This document shows positions 9,576 through 19,945 of a stretch of 64,000 nucleotides of DNA, in pieces; position 1 is the first letter of the stretch; the number at the start of each line of letters is the position of its first letter. A program made the position numbers and the translations under genes. The stretch lies in NCBI GenBank assembly GCA_037355855.1, contig CM074760.1:3030501-3094500 (forward strand), read 5' to 3'. This DNA is from Pseudo-nitzschia pungens. Its lineage: Eukaryota > Bacillariophyta > Bacillariophyceae > Bacillariales > Bacillariaceae. Below the pieces are notes generated by a model. The model made no database searches. It was not told the DNA's origin and worked only from the letters and a program-made list of their open reading frames with translations.

Positions 9576-12220
9576 GCTTGTGTGATTTGTAGCGCTGGCA
9601 ATCTGATACAGTCTTCTACAACTATGCAGTTCACTGCAATGCAATGAAATGAAATAAAATAAAATGAAACTGTCGACCCATGCCTTTCGTTCGCAAAGGA
9701 AGAAGAATTCGCATCGACAATTGAATTGCATCGCTACTAACTAGGCTCGGCACATTGCATCACGAGTCATGTACGGTAGTATGGGGCAGACTCACTCTGC
9801 CAACCCAGGCTACCTATCCCTCGTTTCATATTGGTGTCATCAAATCATATTGTACTTAGTACTGTAATCGAAACATGTTTCGCAATGACATTCCTCGGGT
9901 TTGCGCTCCTCCTCGTTTCATCATGGTTTCATGACAATAATGTCAAAACCCATGTTGAACGTACAGTGCCGAGTACAATTATTGTTCGAACCTGGTACGC
10001 TGCTTGTATTGTGTCGTGAAAGCAATCAAAGCAATATTATGAGTGTACGGTACTCGTAACTTACCTCTTCTCAGAAGATACCGGTAGTTCCGTCGAATAA
10101 CTTCACTGTACCGGGGTACCGGTAACCTTACGGTAGTAACTCGGACATCGTTTACAATTCTTCCACTAATTTTGGTTTTGTTCCCTGTCCCACTGCCCAA
10201 TCCCGGTTGACGATTGACTTTTCGTGCTTGTTCTACCGGTACCGGTAAACCTTACGGTAAGTTTACTATGGATTACTTCGTACTTGGGAGGAATTCAACA
10301 CTACTACCGGTAGGTGCGAGCATACTGGTAAGGTAACTTTCCAACAGATTGAGATTGTGAAAGTCAAACCAAAAGTTTGATCTTTTTTCAACTTAAAAAA
10401 AACTTGCGCTTAGGGAAGAGGAGGCAGGCTGTTCAGTGGGAAGGGCTTGTACACGCTACCTAGTACGAAGTAATACCAAGAAGTATTTAGTGCTGGTGCT
10501 GCTAGTACTCCTCTACTAGTACTAGTAGTACTATCTGCTGTAGGAGCAATCACCAGATTGTTGCAGCATACAAGACAACTGAATAAAGTAGTAGTAGTAG
10601 TTGTTGTTGTTGTTGTCATTCCTCATGATGCCATCATGTTGCTGCTTCTTAGTAGGAAAGATCTACTAGCACTACTACTACTAGTACTACTGCTGATAGT
10701 CTTTCTGAGTATGGCATCATGCATTGTTATGTCAGATGAACTTCAAATACAAGTTTGTGATTGAAGCTATGGACAACAAGCTTGAAACCTACACACAAGA
10801 AGCAGGCAAAGACATTGTGCAATTATGATATTTGGAGCACACCATCATGTCATGCACCTTTTCTACTATCTAGTATCAGCAGACCATGGAATCTAGCCAG
10901 ATGTAAAGAGGAAGATAGTCACTATGGTACTAAGACAGATGCTCCTTGCTATTGTGCTAGTACTATGATCCTGAGTAGGGAACTATACCAGAGCTGCTAG
11001 TACTATAGTACCACAACCGTTGTGGCGTGATAAACAGGATGATAAAACGGAGGACGCGTAGCAACGGCGTTACAGCGTTGGGATCTGTCCCGGAGCTACA
11101 TACTAGTACTGCTACGTAGTAACGACTGCTGCTACTAGTACTACTGCTAACAGCACACAGGATAGCACCATGCTAACCTTAACTTACCTAGCACCGTGTA
11201 CCGCAAGGATCTAACTCGTATCATTATTTTCCAGGGTTCAGGGTGCTCTATGATGCGAGCTATGTTCTACTACTACCGTACGTAGTAATAAGTAAGGTTA
11301 CAGTGGGCTTTAGATAGGAGGATACCGTATCATGTTACGACCATGGGGTACGGTCAGTACGTAGAATATGTACTTGAACTCTGTGCTTGCCAGTCCTGTT
11401 CGCGTGAACAAGTCTCTAACAACAAAATTGTTCCGTATGAAGTTCAATTACAGTATTCAATTTTCAGACGTGACTTGAAATAATCATTCTTCTTTAATAA
11501 AAATAAAAAAAATAGTACGAGTAACTTAAGATTACTTCTAATAATCTTATCATCGTTTCCACGAGTTTCTGATAAGGTTATTTGTATGCCCGTCAATCAT
11601 GCATGCACGTTATCCAGCCATTATTTATTTTTCGCCTTGCCATGGATGTTGCTCCCATATGCGGTAATAATGATCATTCAAGAAGAGCAATGAAATAGCA
11701 TAGTAGTAAAATAATATGCATCGGCTTGGCATTTCTTGTCCGTTGATTATGAAGATTCACTAATTAAAAAAGTATTTGATTAATACTTAACCTTCTTGAA
11801 AAATTGGAGTATTAGGGCCAAAGAATCCTCCGTCTGGCACGTGGGAATCTAGCAAATAATGATGTTTTGTATTAATAATAAGGGTTCTTTCCCGTACTAG
11901 CAACTCGAAGTTCCGGAAACCTAAGGAAGGAAATGAGATGTATCTCTGTAATTGAAAAATGTGATGTCGTCGGGACAATTTATCAAGATACATTACAATG
12001 TTGTAGTTGAGTCTATATTTCCTCGTTTGTCCGAACACGTAGGCACATGAAGGAACCAATTCATTCTCATTCGCGGCTCTTCACTTGTGTTTTCAACGGC
12101 TTTTCTCTAAAGTTGATACCCTCCAGTCACAACTCCGTTGTGATATCGAAAAATTGCATGATGTTTTGAGCCTTGATTTTCCACTCCGTCCCCCGATAAT
12201 ATACTCATTCTGTCCGGCAG
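9576..12220. other. Repeat-rich intergenic region (CTAGTA/TACCGGTA words)
   Basis: No gene is supported over 2.6 kb. From about 10,080 to 10,340 the DNA is crowded with ACCGGTA and CCTTACGGTAAG words. From about 10,490 to 11,170 it is rich in CTAGTACTACTA-type words on both strands, including a TAG/TTG repeat at 10,589-10,617. A short open stretch near 10,740-10,820 (FKYKFVIEAMDNKLETY) could be a decayed transposon piece but is too short to assign. A 90-codon frame on the minus strand at 11,787-12,059 has no recognisable features. Confidence 0.4.
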
Positions 12221-13680
12221 TTGCGAAAACCATGGCGACTACCGGTAATATCTCCGAGAACTGGTGGTCTAATCATGTCGCAATCAACATCACCATCACC
12301 ATTGGCGTTCCTACCTTTGACGCAAACGAAGAAGTTCCCATACAAGGTTCACGACATGCTTCAACATGCAGAACGGAACCATGTAGTAAGTCATCAACAT
12401 TTCCCTCTTCCCAGATCTCAAATATAGTTTGCTGATGTGCATTTTCTGAAAGGCATCACTCAAAGTCAATTCCTCGTCACTTAATGATAATTCTTGCAGG
12501 AAGATATTGTCAGCTGGATGCCTGGTGGAAAGGCGTTTTGCGTACACAAACCAGAGCTCTTCTGCAAAAAGATTCTTAAGGTAACTACTCATCTTCATGG
12601 ACGAATTATTTGCCCAAGGTCCAACTGGCCAACTCGTTCTTACTTCTCCTTACTTTCTGCTTTCCGTCACTTTTTTGTCGAACCTTGTTTCGCTCTCAAC
12701 GCAGGTCTTCTTCAATCACTCTAGCTATAAATCCTTCGAGAAACAACTCAAGAATTGGTCATTTCAATTTGATCAATCTGAAGCCGGAACGATATATCAT
12801 AACCCAAACTTTGTTCGCGGACGAAAATCTCTCTGCATGAAGATGTCCAGCAAAAGCACAAAATACAAGGCCATCAACTTGCTGAAAAATTCGGATCCCA
12901 TCACCGCAGTGGAAGACTCAAAAGTTGACAAGGGAGAACCCGAATTCAAAATAGAATCAAATTCATCGTCAGAAGTAAAGCAGGCGCTAAGTGCTTTTCT
13001 CTCACGAAGGATGGAAGAGAGTATGTTTGCCAAACAGAAGGAACTAGAAACGAGTCGGACGTTAGCAACTATGTCTGCTACACATGACGCTTCCCTCCGG
13101 GCTATGTTACTCGCGGAAACAAACGACACCAAATTCAAATCTCAGACACTCTTGAACATTTCAGGACAAGGCGGCTATCGTCTCGACCGCAGGGCAGAGA
13201 CGACATTGGGAAATGACATCAAATCCAACTTCTAATCTATTGACAACAACAGGTCTTTGGAATAAAGCTCTCATTGCTGATCATTCTGGAGGATTGGTTC
13301 GCCAATTGGTTCGCCAACCTGATAGTGGTATCACTAGTTGTTTGCGTCGATCTAAGCGTGGAGGAATGTCTTCATCTGGAACTTACGGTACTCAACAAGA
13401 TAATCAGGTAGAGATGTTGAATGAACATCAGGGCACATTTCATCTCGACGGAAAAATCGCAACCCGCTTAGAAAGTTTATTTTGCCAAAGCCCGTCGTCT
13501 CCTACTCATCTTTTCAATGGCGTTGGTTCTATGCTATCAAATTGTTACGGTGCTGAATCTAATCGACTAAGCGCTGCTACCGTGTCTGATCTTCCTCAAG
13601 CTTCTGCTTTGATTCGCATGATGGCAGCTGCAGAGGAGGGAAAAAAGAAACAGATAATCGCGGAGCACTTGAAGCTGTAA
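12221..13680 (+). CDS. HSF: Heat-shock-factor-type transcription factor, interrupted frame (possibly a pseudogene)
   Basis: Three exons rebuild an HSF DNA-binding domain: 12,221-12,385 (ends KFPYKVHDMLQHAERNHV, GTAAGT donor), 12,500-12,580 (EDIVSWMPGGKAFCVHKPEL) and 12,705 onward (FFNHSSYKSFEKQLKNWSF, then YHNPNFVRGRKSLC). This is the winged helix with its recognition helix SYKSFEKQLKNWSF. HSFs are the most expanded transcription factor family in diatoms. After the domain comes a Ser-rich linker and a helical stretch (ALSAFLSRRMEESMFAKQ). That frame stops at 13,235. The next frame, open from about 13,156 to 13,680, gives another plausible HSF-like tail (ASALIRMMAAAEEGKKKQ). Either a frameshift lies between about 13,140 and 13,213, or an intron at 12,975-13,164 (GTAAAG to TTTCAG) joins them. 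Start could be 12,221 or 12,275. The AT-rich, decayed surroundings suggest a gene losing function. Confidence 0.65.
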
Positions 13681-13799
13681 CAGTCTTGATTCTAATACAT
13701 CATACTACAACATGCTAAATGTTGTTGATTATGGAGTCGGACAGTTCCGTTCTGCATCACTAGATACGCACAAGGCTCAAAATATGACGAGCAAGATAA

Positions 13800-13975
13800 C
13801 ACTTAGACCTTGAAGAGAATATCGAGCGCTCACTTTTGGAACGATTGCAGATCGAACGAGAAAGAAGAAGTTGCAAGTCTTGCTTGCGGAAAGCGAACGG
13901 AATTCCGCGCTATTGCTCGAGCAACAAAAAGCTGCCTTGCTTCGCCAAAATAGAACGTGACCAAACACTTGGTGC
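13800..13975 (+). pseudogene. Frameshifted coiled-coil fragment downstream of the HSF-like gene
   Basis: Reading LDLEENIERSLLERLQIERE in one frame and then KKKLQVLLAESERNSALLLE in the next gives a continuous heptad-rich coil, broken by one base near 13,863. It ends at a TGA at about 13,965. It may be the remains of another HSF-like or other coiled-coil gene, or a lost 3' exon of the preceding gene. There is no independent start. Confidence 0.35.
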
Positions 13976-14787
13976 TCTGCTGTCGCTTAGTTCTCAGAGA
14001 CCCCCACTTTCTCTAGATCGGAGCACCTTCCTATTGAATAATTATACAAAATTTATTTAGAAGATGAGATAGTGAACTCATTCTTTGTGGTGGCAAAAAA
14101 AATATTTTTCTATTGTTTTCACATGGGTTTGTCCTTTCCAGCAGACAGCACGTCAAATCAGTAGAAAATAGTGACGCAACCGAAAAAGCGATCGCAAAAC
14201 TAGCCAGAAACTATGTGTTTGATGTACAAGTCTTCGAGAAAAATGAACAATGTGAGTTGAGAATAAGGGCTTTCACTCCGTTGACTCATAATTTCTCCAG
14301 TACACGTAGATTTAGTCTGCGAATACTTCAAAAAATGTAAATTATCGTTCGAAAAAATGTGATCGTGTTAGCGGTAAGTTAACACACCAAACCAAATCCC
14401 CGTGTTCACATAAATAAATAATGTCACAGAAGGAAGAAACAATGAATTATTATTATCCCGAAATCCTTATCCCGAAATCCGTGATGAATACCGCATACAG
14501 AATTGCTAACTTCAACAACTAGTTTCATAATGTGCGTGGTATGACAATAACAATAAGGCTCGCGTAATGAAAAAAAATATCCCCGGAAGGAAACTATGTT
14601 CGACGTCAAACGTGCAAAACTATTCCTTTTCGAAGCGTAGGGGCACAGCATCATTTTCTGTCCAACTAGTACGGTAACTTCTGAGTAGACTATCCATACG
14701 AGTAAGTTACCTTACTTCTCTCCTTTTCTCATTGTTGTTTCTCCTACTTCGTACCTGCTGCTACCCGCACTGTAATGTAAACTTACC
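13976..14787. other. Intergenic, no gene seen
   Basis: AT-rich. A 75-codon frame at 14,113-14,340 (contains ATEKAIAKLARNYVFDVQVF) has no identifiable family and is probably noise or part of the decayed material upstream. Confidence 0.35.
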
Positions 14788-15287
14788 GTACTACGGAATT
14801 CCTATCAGCTGATCCCCCCCATTTAAAATCAGATGAACTAGTAGATTTTTCTACACGGCTCTACAGAGCATCTCCAAGGCAACTCGTTGAGAAATCTCTC
14901 CAGTACTAGTAGTAATTCTACATGATGTTGTTCAAAATTACATTTTGCAAAATTACATTTTGGCTCCTACTCAACCAATCTTGACTTGATAACACCAGAT
15001 AAACCAACTCTGGGCACAAGAGTTGGATGGACATAGGTGGTATGGCTACAAGTCTATTGCAACTGCTTCCAATTCAATCACCATGGTCAGGAGGAGTTGT
15101 AGCCTAATTTGTACATGATGAATTTGTGTAGAAAATTAGTACCAGAGTTTCTTTCTGGGAAATGACAGAGTCTTGTAGTAGACTCCAGTAGAAAAATGTA
15201 CCACCAGACGAAGGTCAAATTGCCCTAAACTCCCCGAGTTAATCTGATTAAAAATGGGGGGATCAGCTGATAGGAATTCCGTAGTAC
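14788..15287. mobile_element. MITE copy A (500 bp, long terminal inverted repeats, TA target site)
   Basis: The element begins GTACTACGGAATTCCTATCA and ends with the inverse complement (TGATAGGAATTCCGTAGTAC). Reading TA as the duplicated target, the true ends are CTACGGAATTCC, the style of Tc1/mariner-related MITEs. The 3' inverted repeat extends about 100 bp (through CCCGAGTTAATC and GACGAAGGTC), while the 5' copy has lost about 45 bp of it. There is no coding capacity. A second, reverse-oriented copy lies at 16,945-17,456, with the interior collinear throughout, including CACCATGGTCAGGAGGAGTT. Confidence 0.85.
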
Positions 15288-16944
15288 AGCAAGATGTTAT
15301 TGTTATTACTTCTATTATTTTTTGTTTGTATCTGCACTCACAAGCTAAAAAAATGATACGAAGTAAAAAATAAGAGTATCGTACATCATTCCAGGTTACT
15401 GTATTTCCGTAAATTAGCAAGCCTCTGGAATTGCCTAGTCCAGAGCTGCTGGAACTAGTAATGGCAAACCGACTACTAATCTAGAGCTCACAGTTTGCAT
15501 ATCACTACTATTCTAACACTAATAGTAGACCCGAGATATGGCATCGGCTTTGAGGTCTTCTTCTTGTCTCTGTGACGCACCATCTACTCCAATATCCAGT
15601 GTCACCTCTCCTCTCTTCCAATGCTATTTTTTTGCTCACAATAAATTAAACAAGAATCTACTAGTACTAGCAATTGTGACACTCTGACAATTTTGTTGCT
15701 CCTCCTGGATCCAGTCAGCATTCATGCTCCATCAGCTGGTGCACACCATCAGCAAACCACCAATGAAGAGCTAGTGATCCCTATCAGCCTTAGTGGTGGT
15801 GCCAATGCCACAAATCAAGAAGTCTTCTAACATAACAGGAAGATACAATTTCTTTTATCAAATTCTTCAGCATGAGTCAATATCCATGATTTTTTTCCCG
15901 ATGGAGTGCATTGGCCAGGCTTTAGTTTGCGCTGCCTTAGTGCAAAAATAAAGGGTGTCAAGGGAAACTCTATATTGATTTTCATTGAAACTGGAGTGCA
16001 GGGGAAAGTAATAATTGATGATTTTGGTAATTAAGCTTACCTCTTCCAGCTTCCACCTACTACTAGTTTGTAAAGCATGTGAAATGTGCTGTCACAGTGC
16101 TGTCAAAGTGCTGTCGAAGCACTGGTAAGATTACCGTATGTAATATAGTTTGCGCACCGTGCAAACTGGAAGCCTGTTTTTGCATGAGCTGCAAACTAGA
16201 GGCCGAAAAAAATCATCACTGATATGACTAAGTAAGCTTACACAGTAGCAGCAGCATATCAATAATTATACTGAACAACAAGTATTACTAGTTCTAGTAC
16301 TACTAGTATGTTGTGAGCACAAGTTAGGCTGCAAAAAATAGTAGTAGTAATCATCACAGCAGAAGAATCTACTCCAGGATGACAATCAATCAAGTAGTTA
16401 CCACCAGACACCACTTGGCAGATCATTATGAAACCTACAAGAAGCACCCTTTTGACTGAGGACATTAGTGAGCAGGCAGTATGCTGTAGGAAATGCTAGT
16501 ACTAGTACCACACCATTCATCTCAATTGCTGTGGTGGTAACAACAAGAAAGGAAAATATAGAATGTGATGCTGCTGGAGAATTGAGTCATGACTGACTGG
16601 CAAGATCTTGATTGGAATATCTAGCACGATAAATTCTGGAATGAAATCCTGTACTCCTATTAGATTGAGCAGGATAAATGAATGATCAAGCAAATTCATT
16701 TTAAAAATACAGAACTACAGCTAGTAGTAGTAAGGCTTTACTAGTAGTAGTAGTAGTAGTAGTGGTAAGGTTACTGTCTTTACCACACAACCACCACTAA
16801 CAACAAGAAGTATCACAGAAAATATCACTCTCTCCATGTTTAGAGGTAAGGCTATTTTTTGATCGAGATGATTAACATGAATGTTTCTTCGTCATTTTTT
16901 CTGTCCTTGCAAAAGTTTTTCATACGGTAAGGTTAATACTTGCC
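15288..16944. other. Decayed DNA between two inverted MITE copies
   Basis: 1.66 kb with no intact gene, rich in CTAGTA words; a TAG/GTA run lies at about 16,739-16,765. Short open pieces (for example HAPSAGAHHQQTTNEELVIP near 15,720-15,780) resemble transposon debris but cannot be assigned. With the flanking inverted MITEs the DNA could form a very large hairpin or a composite mobile segment; nothing shows that it moved as a unit. Confidence 0.4.
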
Positions 16945-17456
16945 GTACTACGAAATTCCTATCAGCTGATCCCCCCCATTTTTAATCAGATTAACTCGGG
17001 GAGTTTAGGGCAATTTGACCTTCGTCTGGTGGTACATTTTTCTACTGGAGTCTACTACACGACTCGATCATTTCCCAGAAAAAAAACTCTGGTACTAATT
17101 TTCTACACAAATTCATGTACAAGTTGGGCTACAACTCCTCCTGACCATGGTGATTGAATTGGAAGCAGTTGCAATAGACTTGTAGCCATACCACCTATGT
17201 CCATCCAACCCTTGTGCCCAGAGTTGGTTTATCTGGTGTTATCAAGTCAAGATTGGTTGAGTAGGAGCCAAAATGTAATTTTGAACAATATCATGTAGAA
17301 TTAGTAATGGAGAGATTTCTCAACGAGTTGCTTTGGAGATGCTCTGTAGAGCCGTGTAGAAAAATGTACTACCAGACGAAGGTCAAAATGCCATAAACTC
17401 CCCGAGTTAATCTGATTAAAAATGGGGGGGATCAGCTGATAGGAATTTCGTAGTAC
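16945..17456. mobile_element. MITE copy B (512 bp), inverted relative to copy A
   Basis: Starts GTACTACGAAATTCCTATCA and ends with its inverse complement, again compatible with a TA duplication. Both terminal inverted repeats are nearly complete here (about 100 bp, a few mismatches), so this copy is the better reference for the family. Internal sequence is the reverse complement of copy A with scattered substitutions, so the two copies are old or came from different source copies. Confidence 0.85.
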
Positions 17457-17616
17457 AAGCACAAGTAGATTGCTCTCGATGTCCAATTGAAGCTTCACTT
17501 TTGACAAAAACATTTTCTTTGTTCTTCGTGCGTGCCGTCTCACTCTGTCGAAAAATGATTTCCAAAATCTGATGTGTCGGGGTTGAACGACCAAAACACA
17601 ATTCGTTCTGATCACC

Positions 17617-18186
17617 ATGTCGAATGGAACATCAATGGATCAAGCGATCACAGCGGACGATCCAACGAATCCATCCGATGGCGAGTCCTTTCAATGGACG
17701 TATGCGACCATCGCACAAAGCATCACACTGTTTTTGCTCGCTGGCGTCGCTGAAATTTTAGGAGGTTGGATGGTCTGGTAAGCTTGTTTCTGTTTCCGTG
17801 GTTGCCGCAAAAGAGCATTCGATTGTTGATTCGGTGGGGGGTTTGGGATCGTACACGTACTGTGTCTCACGGTGGATCACACTGGGTTGTTCTGTTCTCA
17901 ATTTCTACCAGGATGGCCGTCCGGGGCAGTGACAAGGACGGCAAGAAACCCTGGTGGTACGCGGTGCTCGGAAGTTTGGTCTTGATCTCTTATGGATTCA
18001 TTCCGTGTTTCCAACCGACTTCGAATTTCGGTCGCATTTATGCCGTCTACTGGAGGATTCTTCATAGTCATGAGTTACTTCTTTGGGTGGGTGCTGGATG
18101 GAGTGCGACCGGACGTGGGAGATCTGACAGGTGGTGCAATCGCTATCCTCGGAGTGTGTCTGGCATACTTTTGGCCTCGTTCGTGA
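17617..18186 (+). CDS. UPF0060 (YnfA) family membrane protein, two exons, one-base frameshift
   Basis: Exon 1 is 17,617-17,777 and exon 2 is 17,912-18,186 (GTAAGC donor, TACCAG acceptor). The order of motifs is that of bacterial YnfA, a four-helix membrane protein of the small multidrug resistance superfamily: LFLLAGVAEILGGWMVW, then KPWWYAVLGSLVLISYG, GRIYAVY, GGFFIVMSYFFGWVLDGVRP and AIAILGVCLAYFWP. In exon 2 the frame breaks after YAVY: one extra T at 18,051 separates TAC from GGA, and the downstream family sequence continues in the next frame to the TGA at 18,184. As given the product would lose helices 3-4 and run on to about 18,497. Sequencing error, a recent null allele or programmed frameshifting are possible; I favour the first two. 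Confidence 0.8.
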
Positions 18187-18768
18187 CAATAACAACAACA
18201 ACAAACATCGTTCCAATACGAGTGTTCGATGAACTCGATTTTACGTTTCTGCCGACAACGCAGTGTCACTTGGTCGGTAGTCTGAGGACGATTCCTGTCG
18301 CATCTCGAGATCGCGAGTCCTCGAGCTGCTTTTGCCCTGTTCGAGTCGCTGGCACAGTGTTCGAAGAGAATAGTCTGACAAAACCTACACGTAGTCATAG
18401 GATGGCAACAGGCAATCATACACAACAGAGCGACGACCTTGTTGGTCAGAACTATACGCATCTCTCCTCGGACCGAAACGAGCTGTATCAACCGTGATTG
18501 TAGATGACGGGAAGGCCTCCGTCCATTTGAAAAGCAAGGAGAGTCGGTTGCATCTCATAATGGACTACGCGTGCTATGTGTCTATTTTGAGTTCAGAAGT
18601 AGTTAAAACAACTAAAAGAATACCGAGAGTGTGGGAACAAATTTGACGCACATTATTGCAATAAGCGGCCCATTGAACACTACTACAGGACTGCTCCTGG
18701 TATCAGACTATTTAACTGGGTCTCGATAATAATTATCACATCATTATCTATTCCTTGGTTGCGTCTGT
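18187..18768. other. Intergenic, no gene seen
   Basis: About 580 bp between the YnfA-like gene and the convergent thioredoxin gene. No open frame with support. Confidence 0.4.
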
Positions 18769-19945
18769 TTACATGTGTTGCTCGATCGCATCTTTCAGCC
18801 GTTGTGCGTTGGCTCCCCTAATTATAAGTACAATAAAGAAACAATGATTGTGTCCGAGCAAGCATCGTTCACGATAAAAAATCAGGACGAGAAGCGGTGG
18901 TGTCGCGGCAACACGATCGGAATCCAGAGTTAGAGAGACGTCTTCAAATTTGAAATCAGAGGAGGACAGAATCATCGAATTTACCGTGGTACCATTGCAG
19001 TTCCGTGGGCCATGACGACAGATATCTTTACTTACATGACTCGTTCCAACACTACACCTCCCTTGATGAACAACTGTTCACGTGGGTATAGGCGTCGGCA
19101 GGTAGCAAGTAATCAACAAGAAGAACAAAAAGGATTTGAGATGTTGGATCATGATTTCCGTACACAGACACACAAACAACAGCACGCGATGCTACTGCTC
19201 TACACAAAACAACCACAATGCAAATTCCAATGCCCGATGATTCCCAACACGGTCCGACTCACAAACGTTGGCATCGCACTGACACTGTAGTGCTGGGCGG
19301 TGTCGGCGTTTTCATCGACGTCTACCTTGAGAAAGACCACGTCGTCGTACGTCTCGCTCATTTCCTTGTACAACGGTGCGATCATTTGGCAGGGACCGCA
19401 CCAACTGGTTTGGTTTGGTTACCATTTGGTGTTTGACCGATCCATGGACCCATCAACCATTCGAAGAAAACGAAGCGTTTTGTTTTGTTTTGTTTTGCAA
19501 GTCGCATCAATCGGAAACGACAACAGAAATGTTGAGTCAGGATCCATGACCAAACATGGCAGCAAAGGACGGAAACGGAATGGTTCAAAACGTAGCGGAA
19601 AAGTTCAAGAACAAGAAACAACAACAACAACAACAACAGCACTCACGTCGCGGTGAAATCAACGACCACCAGCTGTCCCGCGCTTCCAGCTCGGAGGACC
19701 AACGAGTTGACCTCTTCGAGCGTCGAGGGCTCGTGGAGTTCCCCTCCACGGAGGTTGAGAACGGCACGCCGGGCCCCAGGAATTCCAAACACGTTGTTGT
19801 TGTTGTTGTTGCTACAGGATCCGGAGCCGGTGGTGGTGCCCGAGGGGCAGATTGCGGGATTCGTGGGAGACGGCGACATGCATCCGTGCGAGGTAGTTGC
19901 CAACGTGGCAAGAACCGTCGCGAAAAGAGTCTTGGAAACCTTCAT
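18769..19945 (-). CDS. Thioredoxin with N-terminal signal peptide, four exons
   Basis: Exons in transcript order: 19,647-19,945, 19,263-19,404, 19,036-19,073 and 18,769-18,817. They join in frame to 175 residues, with donors GTGAGT, GTGAGT and GTAAGT. The catalytic WCGPC is created right at the first junction (VDFTAT/WCGPCQMIAP). The cis-Pro loop (SAMPTF) ends exon 2, the FIKGG strand is exon 3 (38 nt), and GANAQRLKDAIEQHM ends the fold, so the domain is complete. The N-terminus (MKVSKTLFATVLATLATTSHG) is a signal peptide followed by a Ser/Asn-rich spacer of about 50 residues. No Phe follows the cleavage site, so ER/secretory location is more likely than plastid, though a Cys at +1 leaves doubt. 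Role: reduction of protein disulfides in that compartment. Confidence 0.9.

Noticed and set aside
12311..12598. Minus-strand 95-codon frame over the HSF-like exons
   Set aside because: The plus-strand exons encode a recognisable HSF DNA-binding domain across the same bases.
13800..13975. bZIP transcription factor
   Set aside because: A coiled coil is present but there is no basic region with the N-x7-R pattern, and the frame is broken.
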